DNA from: Nocardioides sp. S-1144
Lineage (GTDB): Bacteria > Actinomycetota > Actinomycetes > Propionibacteriales > Nocardioidaceae
Assembly: GCF_005954645.2 (NCBI RefSeq)
Contig: NZ_CP040695.2
Coordinates: 3,534,001-3,598,000, forward strand
Length of the DNA: 64,000 bases
Direction of reading: 5' to 3'
Part shown: positions 35,318-47,096 of the stretch, piece after piece
Layout of the letters: each line of letters opens with the position of its first letter
Position numbering within the stretch: position 1 is the stretch's first letter
The notes under the pieces: generated by a model
What the model saw: only the letters and a program-made list of their open reading frames with translations
The model's database searches: none
What the model was told of the DNA's origin: nothing
Made by a program: the position numbers and the translations under genes

Positions 35318-35719
35318 TCACCAGACGTAGGCGAGGACTTCTCCGCCCACGCCCTTCTGGTTGGCCTGGCGGTCGGTGAGCAGGCCCTGGCTGGTCGAGA
35401 TGATCGCGACGCCGAGTCCGCCGAGCACCTTGGGCAGGCCGGTGTGCTTGGCGTAGACGCGCAGGCCGGGCTTGCTGATGCGGCGGACGCCGGCGAGCGA
35501 GCGCTCGCGGTTGCGGCCGTACTTGAGGGTGATCGTCAGCGTCTGGCCGGGGCCCTCGTTGTCGGTCACGTCGAAGGAGGCGATGTAGCCCTCCTGCTTG
35601 AGGATCTCCGCGACGCCCTGCTTGAGCTTGCTGTAGGGCATGGAGACCTCGTCGTGGAACGCCTGGTTGGCGTTGCGCAGACGCGTGAGCATGTCTGCGA
35701 TCGGGTCAGTCATCGTCAT
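35318..35719 (-). CDS. rpsH: 30S ribosomal protein S8
   Basis: The 133-residue S8 shows [19 protein letters not shown] and the C-terminal [26 protein letters not shown]. In many bacteria S8 is the autogenous repressor of spc translation by binding its own mRNA; I did not identify such a site. It is separated from rpsN by about 70 bp. Confidence 0.97.
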   Translation of the reverse strand: MTMTDPIADMLTRLRNANQAFHDEVSMPYSKLKQGVAEILKQEGYIASFDVTDNEGPGQTLTITLKYGRNRERSLAGVRRISKPGLRVYAKHTGLPKVLGGLGVAIISTSQGLLTDRQANQKGVGGEVLAYVW

Positions 35720-35791
35720 GGAAGCGTGTTCTCTCTCTTCTGTGGTTTCCCGCGGTGCGGCGGGACCTTCAGCGGTTGGTGGTGGTGAGGT

Positions 35792-35977
35792 TCACCAGGA
35801 GGACTTGGTGACGCCGGGCAGCTCGCCGCGGTGAGCCATCTCGCGCAGGCAGATGCGGCACAGGCCGAACTTCCTGTAGACGGCCTTCGGGCGGCCGCAG
35901 CGCTGGCAGCGGGTGTAGCCGCGGACGGCGAACTTCGGCTTGCGCGCGGCCTTGACCTTGAGCGAGGTCTTCGCCAT
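35792..35977 (-). CDS. rpsN: 30S ribosomal protein S14 type Z
   Basis: The 61-residue zinc-form S14 has two CxxC pairs (CQRCGRP and CRICL) and the normal end [10 protein letters not shown]. It is the short form usual in the spc operon of actinobacteria. Together with the zinc-form L33, it shows that the visible ribosomal paralogues are the zinc-replete versions. It starts one base before the rplE stop region. Confidence 0.97.
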   Translation of the reverse strand: MAKTSLKVKAARKPKFAVRGYTRCQRCGRPKAVYRKFGLCRICLREMAHRGELPGVTKSSW

Positions 35978-35978
35978 G

Positions 35979-36551
35979 TCAGTTCTCCTTGAAGGGGAAG
36001 CCGAGCTGCTTGAGCAGCGCGCGACCCTGGTCGTTGGTGGTGGCCGTCGTGACGATGGTGATGTCCATGCCGCGCTGGCGGTCGACCTTGTCCTGGTCGA
36101 TCTCGTGGAACATGACCTGCTCGGTGAGGCCGAAGGTGTAGTTGCCGTTGCCGTCGAACTGGCCCGGGTTCAGACCGCGGAAGTCGCGGATGCGCGGGAG
36201 CGCCAGCGACAGGAGGCGGTCGAGGAACTCCCACATGCGGTCGCCGCGCAGCGTGACGTGGCAGCCGATCGGCATGCCCTCGCGCAGCTTGAACTGGGCG
36301 ATCGACTTGCGGGCCTTGGTGACGGCCGGCTTCTGACCGGTGATCGCGGTGAGGTCGCGGATGGCGCCCTCGATCAGCTTCGAGTCGCGCGCGGCCTCGC
36401 CGACGCCCATGTTGACGACGATCTTGACCAGGCCGGGGACCTGCATGACGTTCGCGATCTCGAACTCCGACTTGAGCGCCGGGAGGATCTCCTCGCGGTA
36501 GCGCGTCTTGAGACGCGGGGTGACCTTCTCGGCCACTGCTCCCTCAGTCAT
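35979..36551 (-). CDS. rplE: 50S ribosomal protein L5
   Basis: The 190-residue L5 shows [57 protein letters not shown] and [26 protein letters not shown]. It binds 5S rRNA. The ATG at 36551 (MTEGAVAEK) follows the rplX stop by one base. Longer reading upstream overlaps rplX and is rejected. Confidence 0.97.
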   Translation of the reverse strand: MTEGAVAEKVTPRLKTRYREEILPALKSEFEIANVMQVPGLVKIVVNMGVGEAARDSKLIEGAIRDLTAITGQKPAVTKARKSIAQFKLREGMPIGCHVTLRGDRMWEFLDRLLSLALPRIRDFRGLNPGQFDGNGNYTFGLTEQVMFHEIDQDKVDRQRGMDITIVTTATTNDQGRALLKQLGFPFKEN

Positions 36552-36552
36552 T

Positions 36553-36924
36553 TCAGATCTCCTTGCCGGTCTTGCGCGAGATGCGGACGCTGCGCTCGCC
36601 GAGGTAGGTCGACCCGTCGGGGCGACGCTTGGTGACCTCGTCGCGGCGGAAGCCGATGCGGGTGACGCCGTCACCGTCGACGAGCATGACGTTCGAGACG
36701 TGGATCGGGGCCTCGACGGTGATGATGCCGCCGGTGTTGCCGCCGCGACCGCCCTGGTTGACGACCTTGGTGTGCCGCTTGACGCGGTTGACACCCTCGA
36801 CGATCACGCGGTCCTCCTCGCGGAGCACCTTGATGACCTTGCCCTCGGCGCCCTTGTCCTTGCCTGCGATCACCTTGACGGTGTCGCCCTTCTTGATGTT
36901 GATCTTGCCGACCTTCTTGGTCAT
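36553..36924 (-). CDS. rplX: 50S ribosomal protein L24
   Basis: The 123-residue L24 starts with a KOW motif ([21 protein letters not shown]), then [23 protein letters not shown]. Actinobacterial length includes a C-terminal [10 protein letters not shown] tail. ATG 36924 is chosen, with GGAGG seven bases upstream inside rplN; a GTG just before would give one extra residue. The start overlaps the rplN stop. Confidence 0.96.
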   Translation of the reverse strand: MTKKVGKINIKKGDTVKVIAGKDKGAEGKVIKVLREEDRVIVEGVNRVKRHTKVVNQGGRGGNTGGIITVEAPIHVSNVMLVDGDGVTRIGFRRDEVTKRRPDGSTYLGERSVRISRKTGKEI

Positions 36925-37292
36925 CACAGCACCTCCGGGGCGAGCGAGATGATCTTCATGAAGCGCTTCTCGCGCAGCTCGCGGCCGACGGGGCCGAAGA
37001 TGCGCGTGCCGCGCGGCTCGCCGTCGGTCTTGAGGATGACGGCGGCGTTCTCGTCGAAGCGGATGTAGGAACCGTCGGCGCGACGGCGCTCCTTGACGGT
37101 CCGGACGATGACGGCCTTGACGACGTCGCCCTTCTTGACGTTGCCACCGGGGATCGCGTCCTTGACGGTGGCGACGATGACGTCACCGATGCCGGCGTAG
37201 CGGCGACCCGAGCCTCCGAGCACGCGGATGCAGAGGATCTCCTTGGCACCCGTGTTGTCGGCGACCTTGAGTCGCGACTCCTGCTGAATCAC
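36924..37292 (-). CDS. rplN: 50S ribosomal protein L14
   Basis: The 122-residue L14 shows [39 protein letters not shown] and [24 protein letters not shown]. It is the first gene of the spc block, separated from rpsQ by about 100 bp that contain a short hairpin. AAGGAGAGA lies ahead of the start. Confidence 0.97.
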   Translation of the reverse strand: MIQQESRLKVADNTGAKEILCIRVLGGSGRRYAGIGDVIVATVKDAIPGGNVKKGDVVKAVIVRTVKERRRADGSYIRFDENAAVILKTDGEPRGTRIFGPVGRELREKRFMKIISLAPEVL

Positions 37293-37327
37293 TGTTTCTC
37301 TCCTTGTCGAGCTGGTTCTCGCCCGTC

Positions 37328-37343
37328 CCCCGCCGGGGCGGGG
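37328..37343 (-). terminator. Small GC hairpin between rpsQ and rplN
   Basis: CCCCGCC (37328-37334) pairs with GGCGGGG (37337-37343) around a two-base gap in the 100-bp space between the S10 and spc blocks. It may act as a weak terminator or attenuator; such a short GC palindrome could also be chance. Confidence 0.3.
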
Positions 37344-37392
37344 CGGATCGAGCCTGGCCGAACGGTGTTGTTAGGGCCGAAAAGTTCGGGGA

Positions 37393-37677
37393 CTACTTGG
37401 CCTTCTCGAGGACCTGGACGAGGCGCCAACGCTTGGTGGCCGACAGCGGACGGGTCTCCATGATCAGGACCCGGTCGCCGGTGCCGCACTCGTTGTTCTC
37501 GTCGTGGGCCTTGAGCCGGCTGGTGCGGCGCATGACCTTGCCGTAGAGCGCGTGCTTGACGCGGTCCTCGACCTCGACCACGACGGTCTTGTCCATCTTG
37601 TCGCTGACGACGAGACCCTCGCGGGTCTTGCGGGCGTTGCGGCCCTCGGTCGCCGGGGTGCTGGTGCTGTCGCTCAT
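37393..37677 (-). CDS. rpsQ: 30S ribosomal protein S17
   Basis: The 94-residue S17 shows [40 protein letters not shown] and [22 protein letters not shown] Thr/Ser-rich N-terminal extension of about 15 residues is usual for actinobacteria. The ATG overlaps the rpmC stop (ATGA). It ends the S10 block in this genome. Confidence 0.97.
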   Translation of the reverse strand: MSDSTSTPATEGRNARKTREGLVVSDKMDKTVVVEVEDRVKHALYGKVMRRTSRLKAHDENNECGTGDRVLIMETRPLSATKRWRLVQVLEKAK

Positions 37678-37916
37678 GCGGTTGCCTCGTCCTTCGTGCC
37701 CGGGGCGGTCCGGATGCCGAGCTCGCGCTCGCGCACCACGGTGTAGATCCGGGCGATGTCCTTCTTGACCGTGCGGAGCCGACCGTGGCTCTCGAGCTGG
37801 CCGGTCGCGGCCTGGAAGCGGAGGTTGAACAGCTCCTCCTTCGACTCGCGCAGCTTCGACTCGAGGTCGACGTCGTTGAGCTCGTCGAGCTCGTGGGCCT
37901 TCGTGTCGCGGCTCAT
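37674..37916 (-). CDS. rpmC: 50S ribosomal protein L29
   Basis: The 80-residue L29 has [37 protein letters not shown] by its key residues ([10 protein letters not shown], the family signature). A C-terminal extension ([17 protein letters not shown]) is of the kind seen in actinobacteria. Start and stop overlap its neighbours (TGATG upstream, ATGA downstream). Confidence 0.97.
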   Translation of the reverse strand: MSRDTKAHELDELNDVDLESKLRESKEELFNLRFQAATGQLESHGRLRTVKKDIARIYTVVRERELGIRTAPGTKDEATA

Positions 37917-38335
37917 CAGAACTCACCGGCCTCTCGGGTGATGAAGCGGCACTTCATGGGGAGCTTGTGGATCGCGCGGCGCATGGCCTCGCGAGCGGTC
38001 TCCTCGTCGACTCCGGAGAGCTCGAACATGACACGGCCGGGCTTGACGTTGGCGATCCACCACTCGGGCGAGCCCTTGCCGGAACCCATGCGGGTCTCGG
38101 CGGGCTTCTTGGTGAGCGGACGATCGGGGTAGATGTTGATCCAGACCTTGCCACCACGCTTGATGTGGCGGGTCATCGCGATACGGGCCGACTCGATCTG
38201 CCGGTTGGTCACGTAGTGACCCTCGATCGCCTGGATGCCGAAGTCACCGAAGGCCAGCGTCGTGCCACCCTTCGCCGATCCACGGCGGTTGGGGTGGTGC
38301 TGCTTGCGGTGCTTGACGCGGCGAGGCATCAGCAT
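37916..38335 (-). CDS. rplP: 50S ribosomal protein L16
   Basis: The 139-residue L16 shows [19 protein letters not shown], then [22 protein letters not shown] and [17 protein letters not shown]. The MLxPRR start is conserved, so the first of two nearby ATGs (38335) is used. It follows rpsC after 3 bp. L16 helps organise the A site of the 50S. Confidence 0.97.
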   Translation of the reverse strand: MLMPRRVKHRKQHHPNRRGSAKGGTTLAFGDFGIQAIEGHYVTNRQIESARIAMTRHIKRGGKVWINIYPDRPLTKKPAETRMGSGKGSPEWWIANVKPGRVMFELSGVDEETAREAMRRAIHKLPMKCRFITREAGEF

Positions 38336-38338
38336 GGG

Positions 38339-39178
38339 TCAGCCCTCCTGACCGGGGGTCTCGGCCGACGGCGTCGCCAGGGCGGTGTTGCCGCCGGCGG
38401 GAGCCTCGGTGGTGTCGGGTGCGTCGGTGCGGTCGCTGCGCGTCGGGCGGGTGCCACGGCTCGGGCGCTCGCCACCACGCTGCGGGCGGTTGCTGCCGCC
38501 GCGGCCGGGGACGCCGGCGCGGGCTGCGGCCTGGGCCTGGCGCTCGGCACGGGTGCCGGCGACCTCGCCCTTGTAGATCCAGACCTTCACGCCGATGCGA
38601 CCGAAGGTGGTCTTGGCCTCGTAGAAGCCGTAGTCGATGTCGGCACGCAGCGTGTGCAGCGGGACGCGACCCTCGCGGTAGAACTCGGTGCGCGACATCT
38701 CGGCACCGTTGAGCCGACCCGAGCACTGGATCCGGATGCCCTTGGCACCCGAGCGCATCGTGGTCTGCATCGCCTTGCGCATCGCGCGGCGGAACTGCAC
38801 GCGGCCGGCGAGCTGCTCGGCGACTCCCTGGGCGACGAGCTGGGCGTCCATCTCCGGGGCCTTGACCTCGAGGATGTTCAGCTGGACCTGCTTGCCGGTC
38901 AGCTTCTCGAGCTCGCCACGGATCCGGTCGGCCTCGGCGCCGCGGCGACCGATGACGATGCCCGGGCGGGCGGTGTGGATGTCGACGCGCACGCGGTCAC
39001 GGGTGCGCTCGATCTCGACCTTGGAGATGCCGGCCCGCTCCATGCCCTTGGAGAGCAGCTTGCGGATCGCGACGTCCTCGCCGACGTAGGCCTTGTAGAG
39101 CTTGTCGGCGTACCAGCGGGACTTGTGGTCGGTGCTGATGCCGAGGCGGAAGCCGTTCGGGTTGATCTTCTGGCCCAT
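38339..39178 (-). CDS. rpsC: 30S ribosomal protein S3
   Basis: The 279-residue S3 shows [20 protein letters not shown], the KH domain with [19 protein letters not shown], and [23 protein letters not shown]. After residue ~215 a ~60-residue low-complexity tail rich in Arg, Gly, Pro and Thr extends it beyond the E. coli length; such tails are common in actinobacteria. The start overlaps the rplV stop by one base. Confidence 0.97.
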   Translation of the reverse strand: MGQKINPNGFRLGISTDHKSRWYADKLYKAYVGEDVAIRKLLSKGMERAGISKVEIERTRDRVRVDIHTARPGIVIGRRGAEADRIRGELEKLTGKQVQLNILEVKAPEMDAQLVAQGVAEQLAGRVQFRRAMRKAMQTTMRSGAKGIRIQCSGRLNGAEMSRTEFYREGRVPLHTLRADIDYGFYEAKTTFGRIGVKVWIYKGEVAGTRAERQAQAAARAGVPGRGGSNRPQRGGERPSRGTRPTRSDRTDAPDTTEAPAGGNTALATPSAETPGQEG

Positions 39179-39597
39179 CAGGCACTCCTTCCGTTCTTCA
39201 GAGCCAACGCGGGCTGGACGACGAGCGTGATGTGGCTGGTGCGCTTGTTGATCCGGGTCGCACGACCCTGCGCACGCGGCCGCCACCGCTTCATCGTGGG
39301 GCCCTCGTCGACCATGGCGACCGAGACGACGAGGTCGCCGGTGTCGAGGCCCTCGGTGGTCTCGGCGTTGGCGACGGCGCTCTCGAGGACCTTGTAGACG
39401 GTCTCGGAGGCGGCCTGCGGTGCGAACTGCAGCAGCGACAGGGCCTGGTCGACCGGGAGGCCGCGGACCATGTCGACGACACGGCGGGCCTTCATCGGGG
39501 TGATCCGCTGGAAGCGGGCACTCGCGAAGGCACCCGGCTGGTCACCCAGCAGGGAGTCGCGGCGCGCGCTGGTGCGGTGACGCTCGGTGGTAGACAT
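39178..39597 (-). CDS. rplV: 50S ribosomal protein L22
   Basis: The 139-residue L22 has [21 protein letters not shown] and [19 protein letters not shown], and the beta-hairpin tip [21 protein letters not shown] that lines the exit tunnel. An N-terminal extension of about 20 residues is present. Macrolide-resistance deletions in the hairpin are not seen. It overlaps rpsS by one base. Confidence 0.97.
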   Translation of the reverse strand: MSTTERHRTSARRDSLLGDQPGAFASARFQRITPMKARRVVDMVRGLPVDQALSLLQFAPQAASETVYKVLESAVANAETTEGLDTGDLVVSVAMVDEGPTMKRWRPRAQGRATRINKRTSHITLVVQPALALKNGRSA

Positions 39598-39878
39598 CAG
39601 CGACGACGCCCCTTCCGGTCTTCCTTGACGTGCCCGCGGTAGGTGCGGGTGGGCGCGAACTCGCCCAGCTTGTGACCGACCATCGAGTCGGTGACGAAGA
39701 CCGGGACGTGCTTGCGACCGTCGTGGACGGCGATCGTGTGCCCGATGAAGTCCGGGGTGATCATCGAACGACGCGACCAGGTCTTGATGACGTTGTGAGA
39801 GCCCTTGGCGTTCTCGGCGTCCACCTTCTTCTGAAGGTGGTCGTCGATGAACGGACCCTTCTTGAGGCTGCGAGGCAT
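39597..39878 (-). CDS. rpsS: 30S ribosomal protein S19
   Basis: The 93-residue S19 shows [48 protein letters not shown] key residues and [15 protein letters not shown]. Standard length. It lies 15 bp after rplB and overlaps rplV by one base. Confidence 0.98.
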   Translation of the reverse strand: MPRSLKKGPFIDDHLQKKVDAENAKGSHNVIKTWSRRSMITPDFIGHTIAVHDGRKHVPVFVTDSMVGHKLGEFAPTRTYRGHVKEDRKGRRR

Positions 39879-39893
39879 CTGTCTACTTCCCTA

Positions 39894-40730
<837 letters not shown>

Positions 40731-40752
40731 GGGTATCTGGTCCTCTCGCCGC

Positions 40753-41055
40753 TCAGGCCTGGCCGGCGAAGATGTCGATGCGGTGGCCCTCGGCGAGGCT
40801 GACGATGGCGCGCTTGGTGTCCTTGCGCTTGCCGAGACCGGTCCGCGTGCGGCGGGTCTTGCCCGGGCGGTTCAGCGTGTTCACCGAGGTGACCTTGACG
40901 TTGAAGATCTTCTCGACCGCGATCTTGATCTCGGTCTTGTTGGCCTCGGGGTGCACCAGGAAGGTGTACTTGTTGGCGTCGAGGAGGCTGTAGCTCTTCT
41001 CGGACACGACCGGCGCGATCAGGATGTCGCGGTGGTCCTTGTGCAGGGTGCTCAC
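40753..41055 (-). CDS. rplW: 50S ribosomal protein L23
   Basis: The 100-residue L23 shows [45 protein letters not shown] and [21 protein letters not shown]. It sits at the tunnel exit and contacts trigger factor and SRP. Its start overlaps the rplD stop by 4 bp. Confidence 0.97.
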   Translation of the reverse strand: MSTLHKDHRDILIAPVVSEKSYSLLDANKYTFLVHPEANKTEIKIAVEKIFNVKVTSVNTLNRPGKTRRTRTGLGKRKDTKRAIVSLAEGHRIDIFAGQA

Positions 41056-41705
41056 TTGTCGTCCTCCTCGGTCTCGGTCACGACGGCCGACGTCGAGCTC
41101 GCGGCGCCCACGAAGGCGTCGTAGGAGCCCTGCGTGAAGACCACGTCGTCGGCGGCGAGCACGTCGTAGGTGTTGAGCTGGTCGACGGCGACGATGTGGA
41201 CCTCGACCGCGTTGCGCAGCGAGAGCCAGGTGACGACGTCGGTGCGCTCGAGCACGACGAGGAAGCGCACGCGCGGGCTGAGCCCGGTGAGCGCGGCCAG
41301 GGCCGCCTTGGTCGAGGGGGCCTCGCCGGTGACGAGGGACTCGACGACGTGGATCCGCTCGTTGCGGGCCCGGTCGGAGAGCGCCCCGCGCAGGGCGGCG
41401 GCCTTCATCTTCTTGGGGGTGCGCTGGCTGTAGTCGCGCGGGTGCGGACCGTGGACGACGCCACCGCCGGCGAACTGCGGCGCGCGGGTCGAGCCCTGGC
41501 GGGCGCGGCCGGTGCCCTTCTGCTTGTAGGGCTTGCGGCCACCGCCGCGGACCTCGCCGCGACGCTTGGTCGAGTGCGTGCCCTGACGAGCGGCGGCCTG
41601 CTGCGCGACGACGACCTGGTGGATCAACGGGACGTTGACCTCGACGTCGAAGATGGCGGCGGGCAGCTCGGGGGTGACGACCTTGGCCGTGTTGTCGCTA
41701 GCCAT
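41052..41705 (-). CDS. rplD: 50S ribosomal protein L4
   Basis: The 217-residue L4 shows the tunnel loop [21 protein letters not shown], then [22 protein letters not shown] key residues and [20 protein letters not shown]. In E. coli L4 represses its own operon; no such leader structure was established here. One base separates it from rplC. Confidence 0.97.
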   Translation of the reverse strand: MASDNTAKVVTPELPAAIFDVEVNVPLIHQVVVAQQAAARQGTHSTKRRGEVRGGGRKPYKQKGTGRARQGSTRAPQFAGGGVVHGPHPRDYSQRTPKKMKAAALRGALSDRARNERIHVVESLVTGEAPSTKAALAALTGLSPRVRFLVVLERTDVVTWLSLRNAVEVHIVAVDQLNTYDVLAADDVVFTQGSYDAFVGAASSTSAVVTETEEDDK

Positions 41706-41707
41706 GC

Positions 41708-42364
41708 TCAGGCCTCCTGCTTCTTGGCGGCCGAGCGGAGCATGATCAGTCCGCCCTTGGGGCCGGGGACGGCGCCCTTGACGAGGATCAGACCCTTCTC
41801 GACATCGACCGCGTGCACGGTGATGTTCTGGGTGGTGACCGTCTCGGTGCCCATGTGACCGGCCATCCGGGTGCCCTGGAAGACGCGACCGGGGGTCGCG
41901 CAGGCACCGATGGAACCCGGCTTGCGGTGGTTGCGGTGGGCACCGTGCGAGGCGCTCACGCCGTGGAAGCCGTGGCGCTTCATGACACCGGCGAACCCCT
42001 TGCCCTTGCTGGTGCCGGTGACGTCGATGACGTCGCCCGCGGCGAAGAGGTCGGCGGCCAGCTCCTGGCCCACGGTGTAGGCGGAGGCGTCGGCGGTGCG
42101 GATCTCGACGACGTGGCGGCGCGGCGTGGTGCCGGCCTTGTCGAAGTGCCCGGCCTGCGGCTTGGTGATCTTGCGACCCTCGATCTCGCCGTAGCCGACC
42201 TGGATGGCGTTGTAGCCGTCCGGCTCGGGCAGGCGCACCTGGGTGACGACGTTGGTGTTCGCCGCGATCACGGTCACGGGGACGACCTTGTTGTTCTCGT
42301 CCCAGAGCTGGGTCATGCCGAGCTTGGTGCCCAGCAGTCCCTTGACGTTGCGTTCAAAAGTCAT
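41708..42364 (-). CDS. rplC: 50S ribosomal protein L3
   Basis: The 218-residue L3 shows [39 protein letters not shown] and [20 protein letters not shown] with the conserved Gln/Gly tip ([15 protein letters not shown]). Standard length. It is second in the S10 order, 16 bp after rpsJ. Confidence 0.98.
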   Translation of the reverse strand: MTFERNVKGLLGTKLGMTQLWDENNKVVPVTVIAANTNVVTQVRLPEPDGYNAIQVGYGEIEGRKITKPQAGHFDKAGTTPRRHVVEIRTADASAYTVGQELAADLFAAGDVIDVTGTSKGKGFAGVMKRHGFHGVSASHGAHRNHRKPGSIGACATPGRVFQGTRMAGHMGTETVTTQNITVHAVDVEKGLILVKGAVPGPKGGLIMLRSAAKKQEA

Positions 42365-42380
42365 GGCTGTCTCCCGCGAC

Positions 42381-42689
42381 TCAGAGCTTGATCTCGATGT
42401 CGACGCCCGCCGGCAGGTCGAGACGCATCAGCGAGTCAACGGTCTTCGGCGTGGGGTCGATGATGTCGATCAGGCGCTTGTGGGTGCGCATCTCGAAGTG
42501 CTCGCGCGAGTCCTTGTACTTGTGGGGCGAGCGGATGACGCAGTACACGTTCTTCTCGGTCGGCAGCGGCACGGGGCCGGCGACCTTCGCACCCGTTCGG
42601 GTGACGGTGTCCACGATCTTGCGCGCCGAGGTGTCGATCACCTCGTGGTCATAGGCCTTGAGCCTGATGCGGATCTTCTGTCCCGCCAT
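42381..42689 (-). CDS. rpsJ: 30S ribosomal protein S10
   Basis: The 102-residue S10 shows [40 protein letters not shown] and [24 protein letters not shown] 42689 gives the universal start [13 protein letters not shown]; the open frame upstream is leader sequence. It is the first gene of the S10 operon; S10 also serves as NusE in antitermination. Confidence 0.98.
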   Translation of the reverse strand: MAGQKIRIRLKAYDHEVIDTSARKIVDTVTRTGAKVAGPVPLPTEKNVYCVIRSPHKYKDSREHFEMRTHKRLIDIIDPTPKTVDSLMRLDLPAGVDIEIKL

Positions 42690-43168
42690 AGGTAGCTCGT
42701 CCTTCTCGCTCGTCCTGCGTGCTTGGGTGTCCTGGCTCCGGGTCCCACCCCCGCGGTCGGGCGTGTCGCCTGGGCCAGAAATCTGGATCCCACATGGCGA
42801 AGCGCTTCGACTGCTGAGGCTGTCGGCTGAATCGGGTCTCCTGGTGCGGTGCGGCCGTGTGTCTGCCACCACCACGTCACCGGGGGCGCTGCCCGCTGGG
42901 GGCCACGCTGGGAGACGCGATTCAGTAGTCAAGACAAGCCGCACCCCGGCAACCCGCCGGAGCAACCTGGATATCTTGGCAGACATCTCGGGTCGTACCA
43001 AATCCGACCCCGGGCGGCCGGCAAGGAGGCTCACCGGCGTGGCGTCGTCGGGGCCCCGCCCACCCCCGAGGCCGGGCGTGTCGCGGCTGGTGGCGGTGCG
43101 CCGACGCCGGCGGCGCCGGCCTCCTGACAGGATGTGCACCCGTCGACCCGTGACCCCGTCGAGGAGCC
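42690..43168. other. S10 operon leader and upstream intergenic region
   Basis: The 479-bp region between rpsJ (leftward) and the membrane protein gene (rightward) holds no convincing gene. A candidate S10 promoter lies at 42973-43001, implying a leader of about 280 nt. Such a leader could carry regulatory structure, but I could not identify a specific fold. The part at 42900-43005 is noticeably richer in A and T than its surroundings. Confidence 0.6.
42973..43001 (-). promoter_or_regulatory. Putative S10 operon promoter
   Basis: Minus strand TTGGTA (-35) and CAAGAT (-10) are 17 bp apart, and TGC precedes the -10 as an extended element. The site falls in the AT-richer part of the leader region. 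It is a motif-level call only. Confidence 0.4.
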
Positions 43169-44348
43169 ATGTCCGACCAGCAGTCCTACCCGCCCCCCGG
43201 TTCGCCCCCTCCCCCGGGCGCCCCGCCGCCGAACGAGCCCGCCGCCTTCCCCTGGGCCCAGCCGGCCGCCGCGCCGCCGGCCCAGCACGGCGGCCCGCCC
43301 GGCGCCGTGCCGCCGCCGGGCTGGCAGCCGGGGCCACCGGCCGGTCCGCAGCCGGGCTGGCCGGCCGGTCCGCAGCCGGGGTGGCAGCCGGCGCCCGGGA
43401 TGCTCGGCGCCGCGCACAAGCCGGGAGCGATGCCCCTGCACCCGCTCTCCCTCGGCGCGATCTACGACGCGTCGTTCCGCATCATCCGGTTCAACCCCCG
43501 GGCGACAGTCGGCTCGGCCGTGCTCGTCGCGGCCGTCGCCATGGCGATCCCGGTGCTGCTCACCGCCGTGCTCACCTTCACCGTCGGCCTCACCCTCGAC
43601 ACCTCGGGCAGCGGCGAGATCAGCGACGCCGACCTGCTCGGCACGCTCGTCGCCTACGGGTCGGTCGGGCTGGCCTCGGTGCTGCAGAGCATCGGCATCA
43701 TCTTCGTGACCGGGATGGTGGCCCACGTGACCCGGGCCGCGGCCGTCGGGCGCCGGCTCTCGCTGGGCGAGGCCTGGGCGGCGACCCACGGACGGCGCTG
43801 GCGGCTGGTCGGCCGTCGTGCTCGGGCTGGCCCTCACCGTGATCATCGCCGCCTACGTCGTGTTCTGGGTGCTCCTGGTCGTCCTCGCCGACGTCGTCGT
43901 GGTCGTCGTCGTCGTCGGGGTGCTGTCGGTGCCGTTCTTCCTGGCCCTGATGACCTGGTTCTGGATCCGGTGCTACTACCTGCCGGTGCCCGCCCTGATG
44001 CTGGAGCGGCTCGGCGTGTTCGCCAGCATCGGGCGCGGCTACCGGCTCACCCGCCACCAGTTCTGGCGCACCCTGGGCATCGCCCTGCTCACCGTCCTGG
44101 TCGCCGGGACCGCGGCCCAGGTGCTGAGCTTCCCGTTCTCGCTGGTGGCCCAGCTCGGCTCGCTGGCGGCCGGTGAGTACGGCGCGCTCGTCTTCGTCCT
44201 GGGCACCGCGATCGCCCAGGTGCTGTCGACGGCGTTCGTCGCCCCGTTCAGCGCCGCGGTGACCTCGGTGCAGTACCTCGACCAGCGGATGCGCAAGGAG
44301 GCCTTCGACGTCGAGCTGATGCGGGAGGCCGGGGTCCTCGACGCGTGA
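43169..44348 (+). CDS. Multi-helix membrane protein with Pro-rich N-terminus, apparent frameshift
   Basis: About 392 residues if one base is removed. Residues 1-85 are Pro/Gly/Gln-rich with a repeated AGPQPGW unit. [25 protein letters not shown] then leads into about six hydrophobic helices. The first frame holds through GRRWRLVG; the second resumes at [18 protein letters not shown]. The CC at 43813-43814 is the likely extra base: dropping one C gives [13 protein letters not shown]. The C-terminus ends [23 protein letters not shown], as in membrane proteins next to DUF4129 genes in actinobacteria. It overlaps the DUF4129 gene by 4 bp. Function unknown. Confidence 0.8.
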
Positions 44349-44977
44349 CCTGGTCCACCGCGCTCGCCGACCGCGCCGCCGACCCGCCCCTCGACCCGTC
44401 GGCCGACGAGGCCCGCCGGCTGCTCCAGACCGAGCTCGCCAAGCCCGACTACTACGACGACGACCTGCTCCAGCGGCTGCTCGACTGGATCGACCGCCGC
44501 ATCAGCGGGGCCATCGACGGCGCCAGCAGCGTGCCGCCGCTGACCTGGTTCGCGATCACCGTGCTCGTCGTCGGCCTCGTCGGCGGGGTCGCGCTGCTGC
44601 TCTCGCGGGCCCGCACCACCGCCCGGCGCCGCCCCGACCGCGCGGGCGGCGTCCTCACCGACGAGGTCGCGACCGCCACCGAGCTGCGGGCGCGCGCCGA
44701 GCGGGCGCTCGCCGAGGGCCGCCACGCCGAGGCGGTCGTCGACGGCTTCCGCGCGCTCGCTCGGCGCCAGGTCGAGCGCGGGCGCCTCGACGACTCCCCC
44801 GGCATCACCGCCCACGAGGTCGCCGCCGCGCTGGCGCTCGCCTTCCCCGACCGCCGCGACCGCACCACCGCGGGCGCCGACCTGTTCGACGCCGTGAGGT
44901 ACGGCGAGCGCCCGGCCACGCGCGAGCATGCCGTCGCCGTCCTCGACCTCGACCGCGAGCTGGCGGGCACGCGGTGA
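44345..44977 (+). CDS. DUF4129 domain membrane protein
   Basis: The 210-residue protein has an N-terminal PSADEARRLLQTELAKPDYYDDD, one helix (WFAITVLVVGLVGGVALLLS, about 67-87) and the cytosolic DUF4129 domain (RARAERALAEGRHAEAVVDGFRALARRQ by key residues, PGITAHEVA, ATREHAVAV). DUF4129 is normally the C-terminal domain of TgpA-type transglutaminases and here is a separate gene. GTG start overlaps the upstream stop by 4 bp. It is part of the second MoxR-DUF58 cluster. Confidence 0.85.
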   Translation: MTWSTALADRAADPPLDPSADEARRLLQTELAKPDYYDDDLLQRLLDWIDRRISGAIDGASSVPPLTWFAITVLVVGLVGGVALLLSRARTTARRRPDRAGGVLTDEVATATELRARAERALAEGRHAEAVVDGFRALARRQVERGRLDDSPGITAHEVAAALALAFPDRRDRTTAGADLFDAVRYGERPATREHAVAVLDLDRELAGTR

Positions 44978-46094
44978 GCGCCACCGTCGCCGCGGCGCGC
45001 CCCGGGCTCGCCCGCCGGCACCGCAGCACCCTGGTCGTCGCGGCCGCGCTGGTCGTGGCGGTGGCCGTGGTGCTGGTGCTGGGCACCGGCGACGACGGGC
45101 GCACCGCCCGCCTCGACCCCGACGGCTCCGGCGGCGAGGGTGCCCAGGCCGTCGCCCGGGTGCTCGACGACGAGGGCGTCGAGGTCGACGTCGTCCGCTC
45201 CGCCGACGCCCTCGACGAGGCCGACGTCGACGCCGGCACGACGGTCGTCGTCACCTCGGCCGAGCAGCTCGGCGCCAGCACGGTGGAGCGCCTCCTCGAC
45301 CGGGCGCGCGACGCCCGGGTCGTCGTCCTCGAGCCGGGACCCGAGCTGCTCGACCTGCTGGGCACCGACGGGTCCACCACCCCCTTCGACGCCGGCGGCG
45401 CCGTCCCGGCCGGCTGCGACGACCCCCGCTACGCCGGGCTCGAGATCGAGGTCGACCGGGGCCTCGGCGTGCCCGGGGCGACGTCCTGCTTCGGCGGCGC
45501 CCTCGCCACGACCGACGACCTCGTGCTCCTCGGCGCCGGTGACCTGGTCACCAACGACCAGGTCACCCGGGCCGACAACGCCGCCGTCGCCCTGCGGCTG
45601 CTCGGCCAGAACGACCGCCTCGTCTGGTACGTCGCGTCCTACGACGACCTCGGCGGCGAGGACGGCGTCGACGTCTGGTCGCTGGTGCCCGACTGGATCC
45701 GTCCCGGCCTCGCCGTCGTCGTCCTCGCCGTGGTCGCCCTGATCCTCTGGCGCGGACGTCGTCTCGGGGCGCTGGCCACCGAGCCGGTGCCCGTGACGGT
45801 CCGCGCCATCGAGACCACCCGCAGCCGCGGCCGGCTCTACCGCCGCGCCGGCGACCGGGCGCACGCCGCCGGGGCGCTGCGCGCCGCCACCCGCTCCCGG
45901 GCGCGCGACCGGCTCGGGCTCGGCGCCGGCACCGACGAGGCCGCCCTGGTGCGCGACCTCGCCCGTCACGTCGGGCGGCCCGAGGCCGACCTCGCCGCCC
46001 TGGTCGGCTCCCAGGGCCCCGCGCCCGGCACCGACCGGGACCTGATCACCCTCGCCCACGCCCTGACCGCCCTCGAGGAAGAGGTACGCCGTTC

Positions 46095-46098
<4 letters not shown>
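44974..46098 (+). CDS. DUF4350 domain membrane protein
   Basis: The 374-residue protein has an N-terminal helix (STLVVAAALVVAVAVVLVLG, about 18-37), a GATase/IFT-like extracytoplasmic alpha/beta domain (EGAQAVARVLDDEGVEVDVV, then TTVVVTSAEQL) and a second helix (LAVVVLAVVALILW, ~247-260). A cytosolic helical tail follows. This is the DUF4350 layout, commonly found between DUF4129 and MoxR genes. The GTG and ATG overlaps at both ends (4 bp each) show tight coupling with its neighbours. Confidence 0.85.
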
Positions 46099-47093
<995 letters not shown>

Positions 47094-47096
47094 CCC

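Noticed and set aside
42690..43168. Small open frames in the S10 leader as genes
   Set aside because: No ribosome binding site with a plausible product; composition is that of random GC-rich frames.
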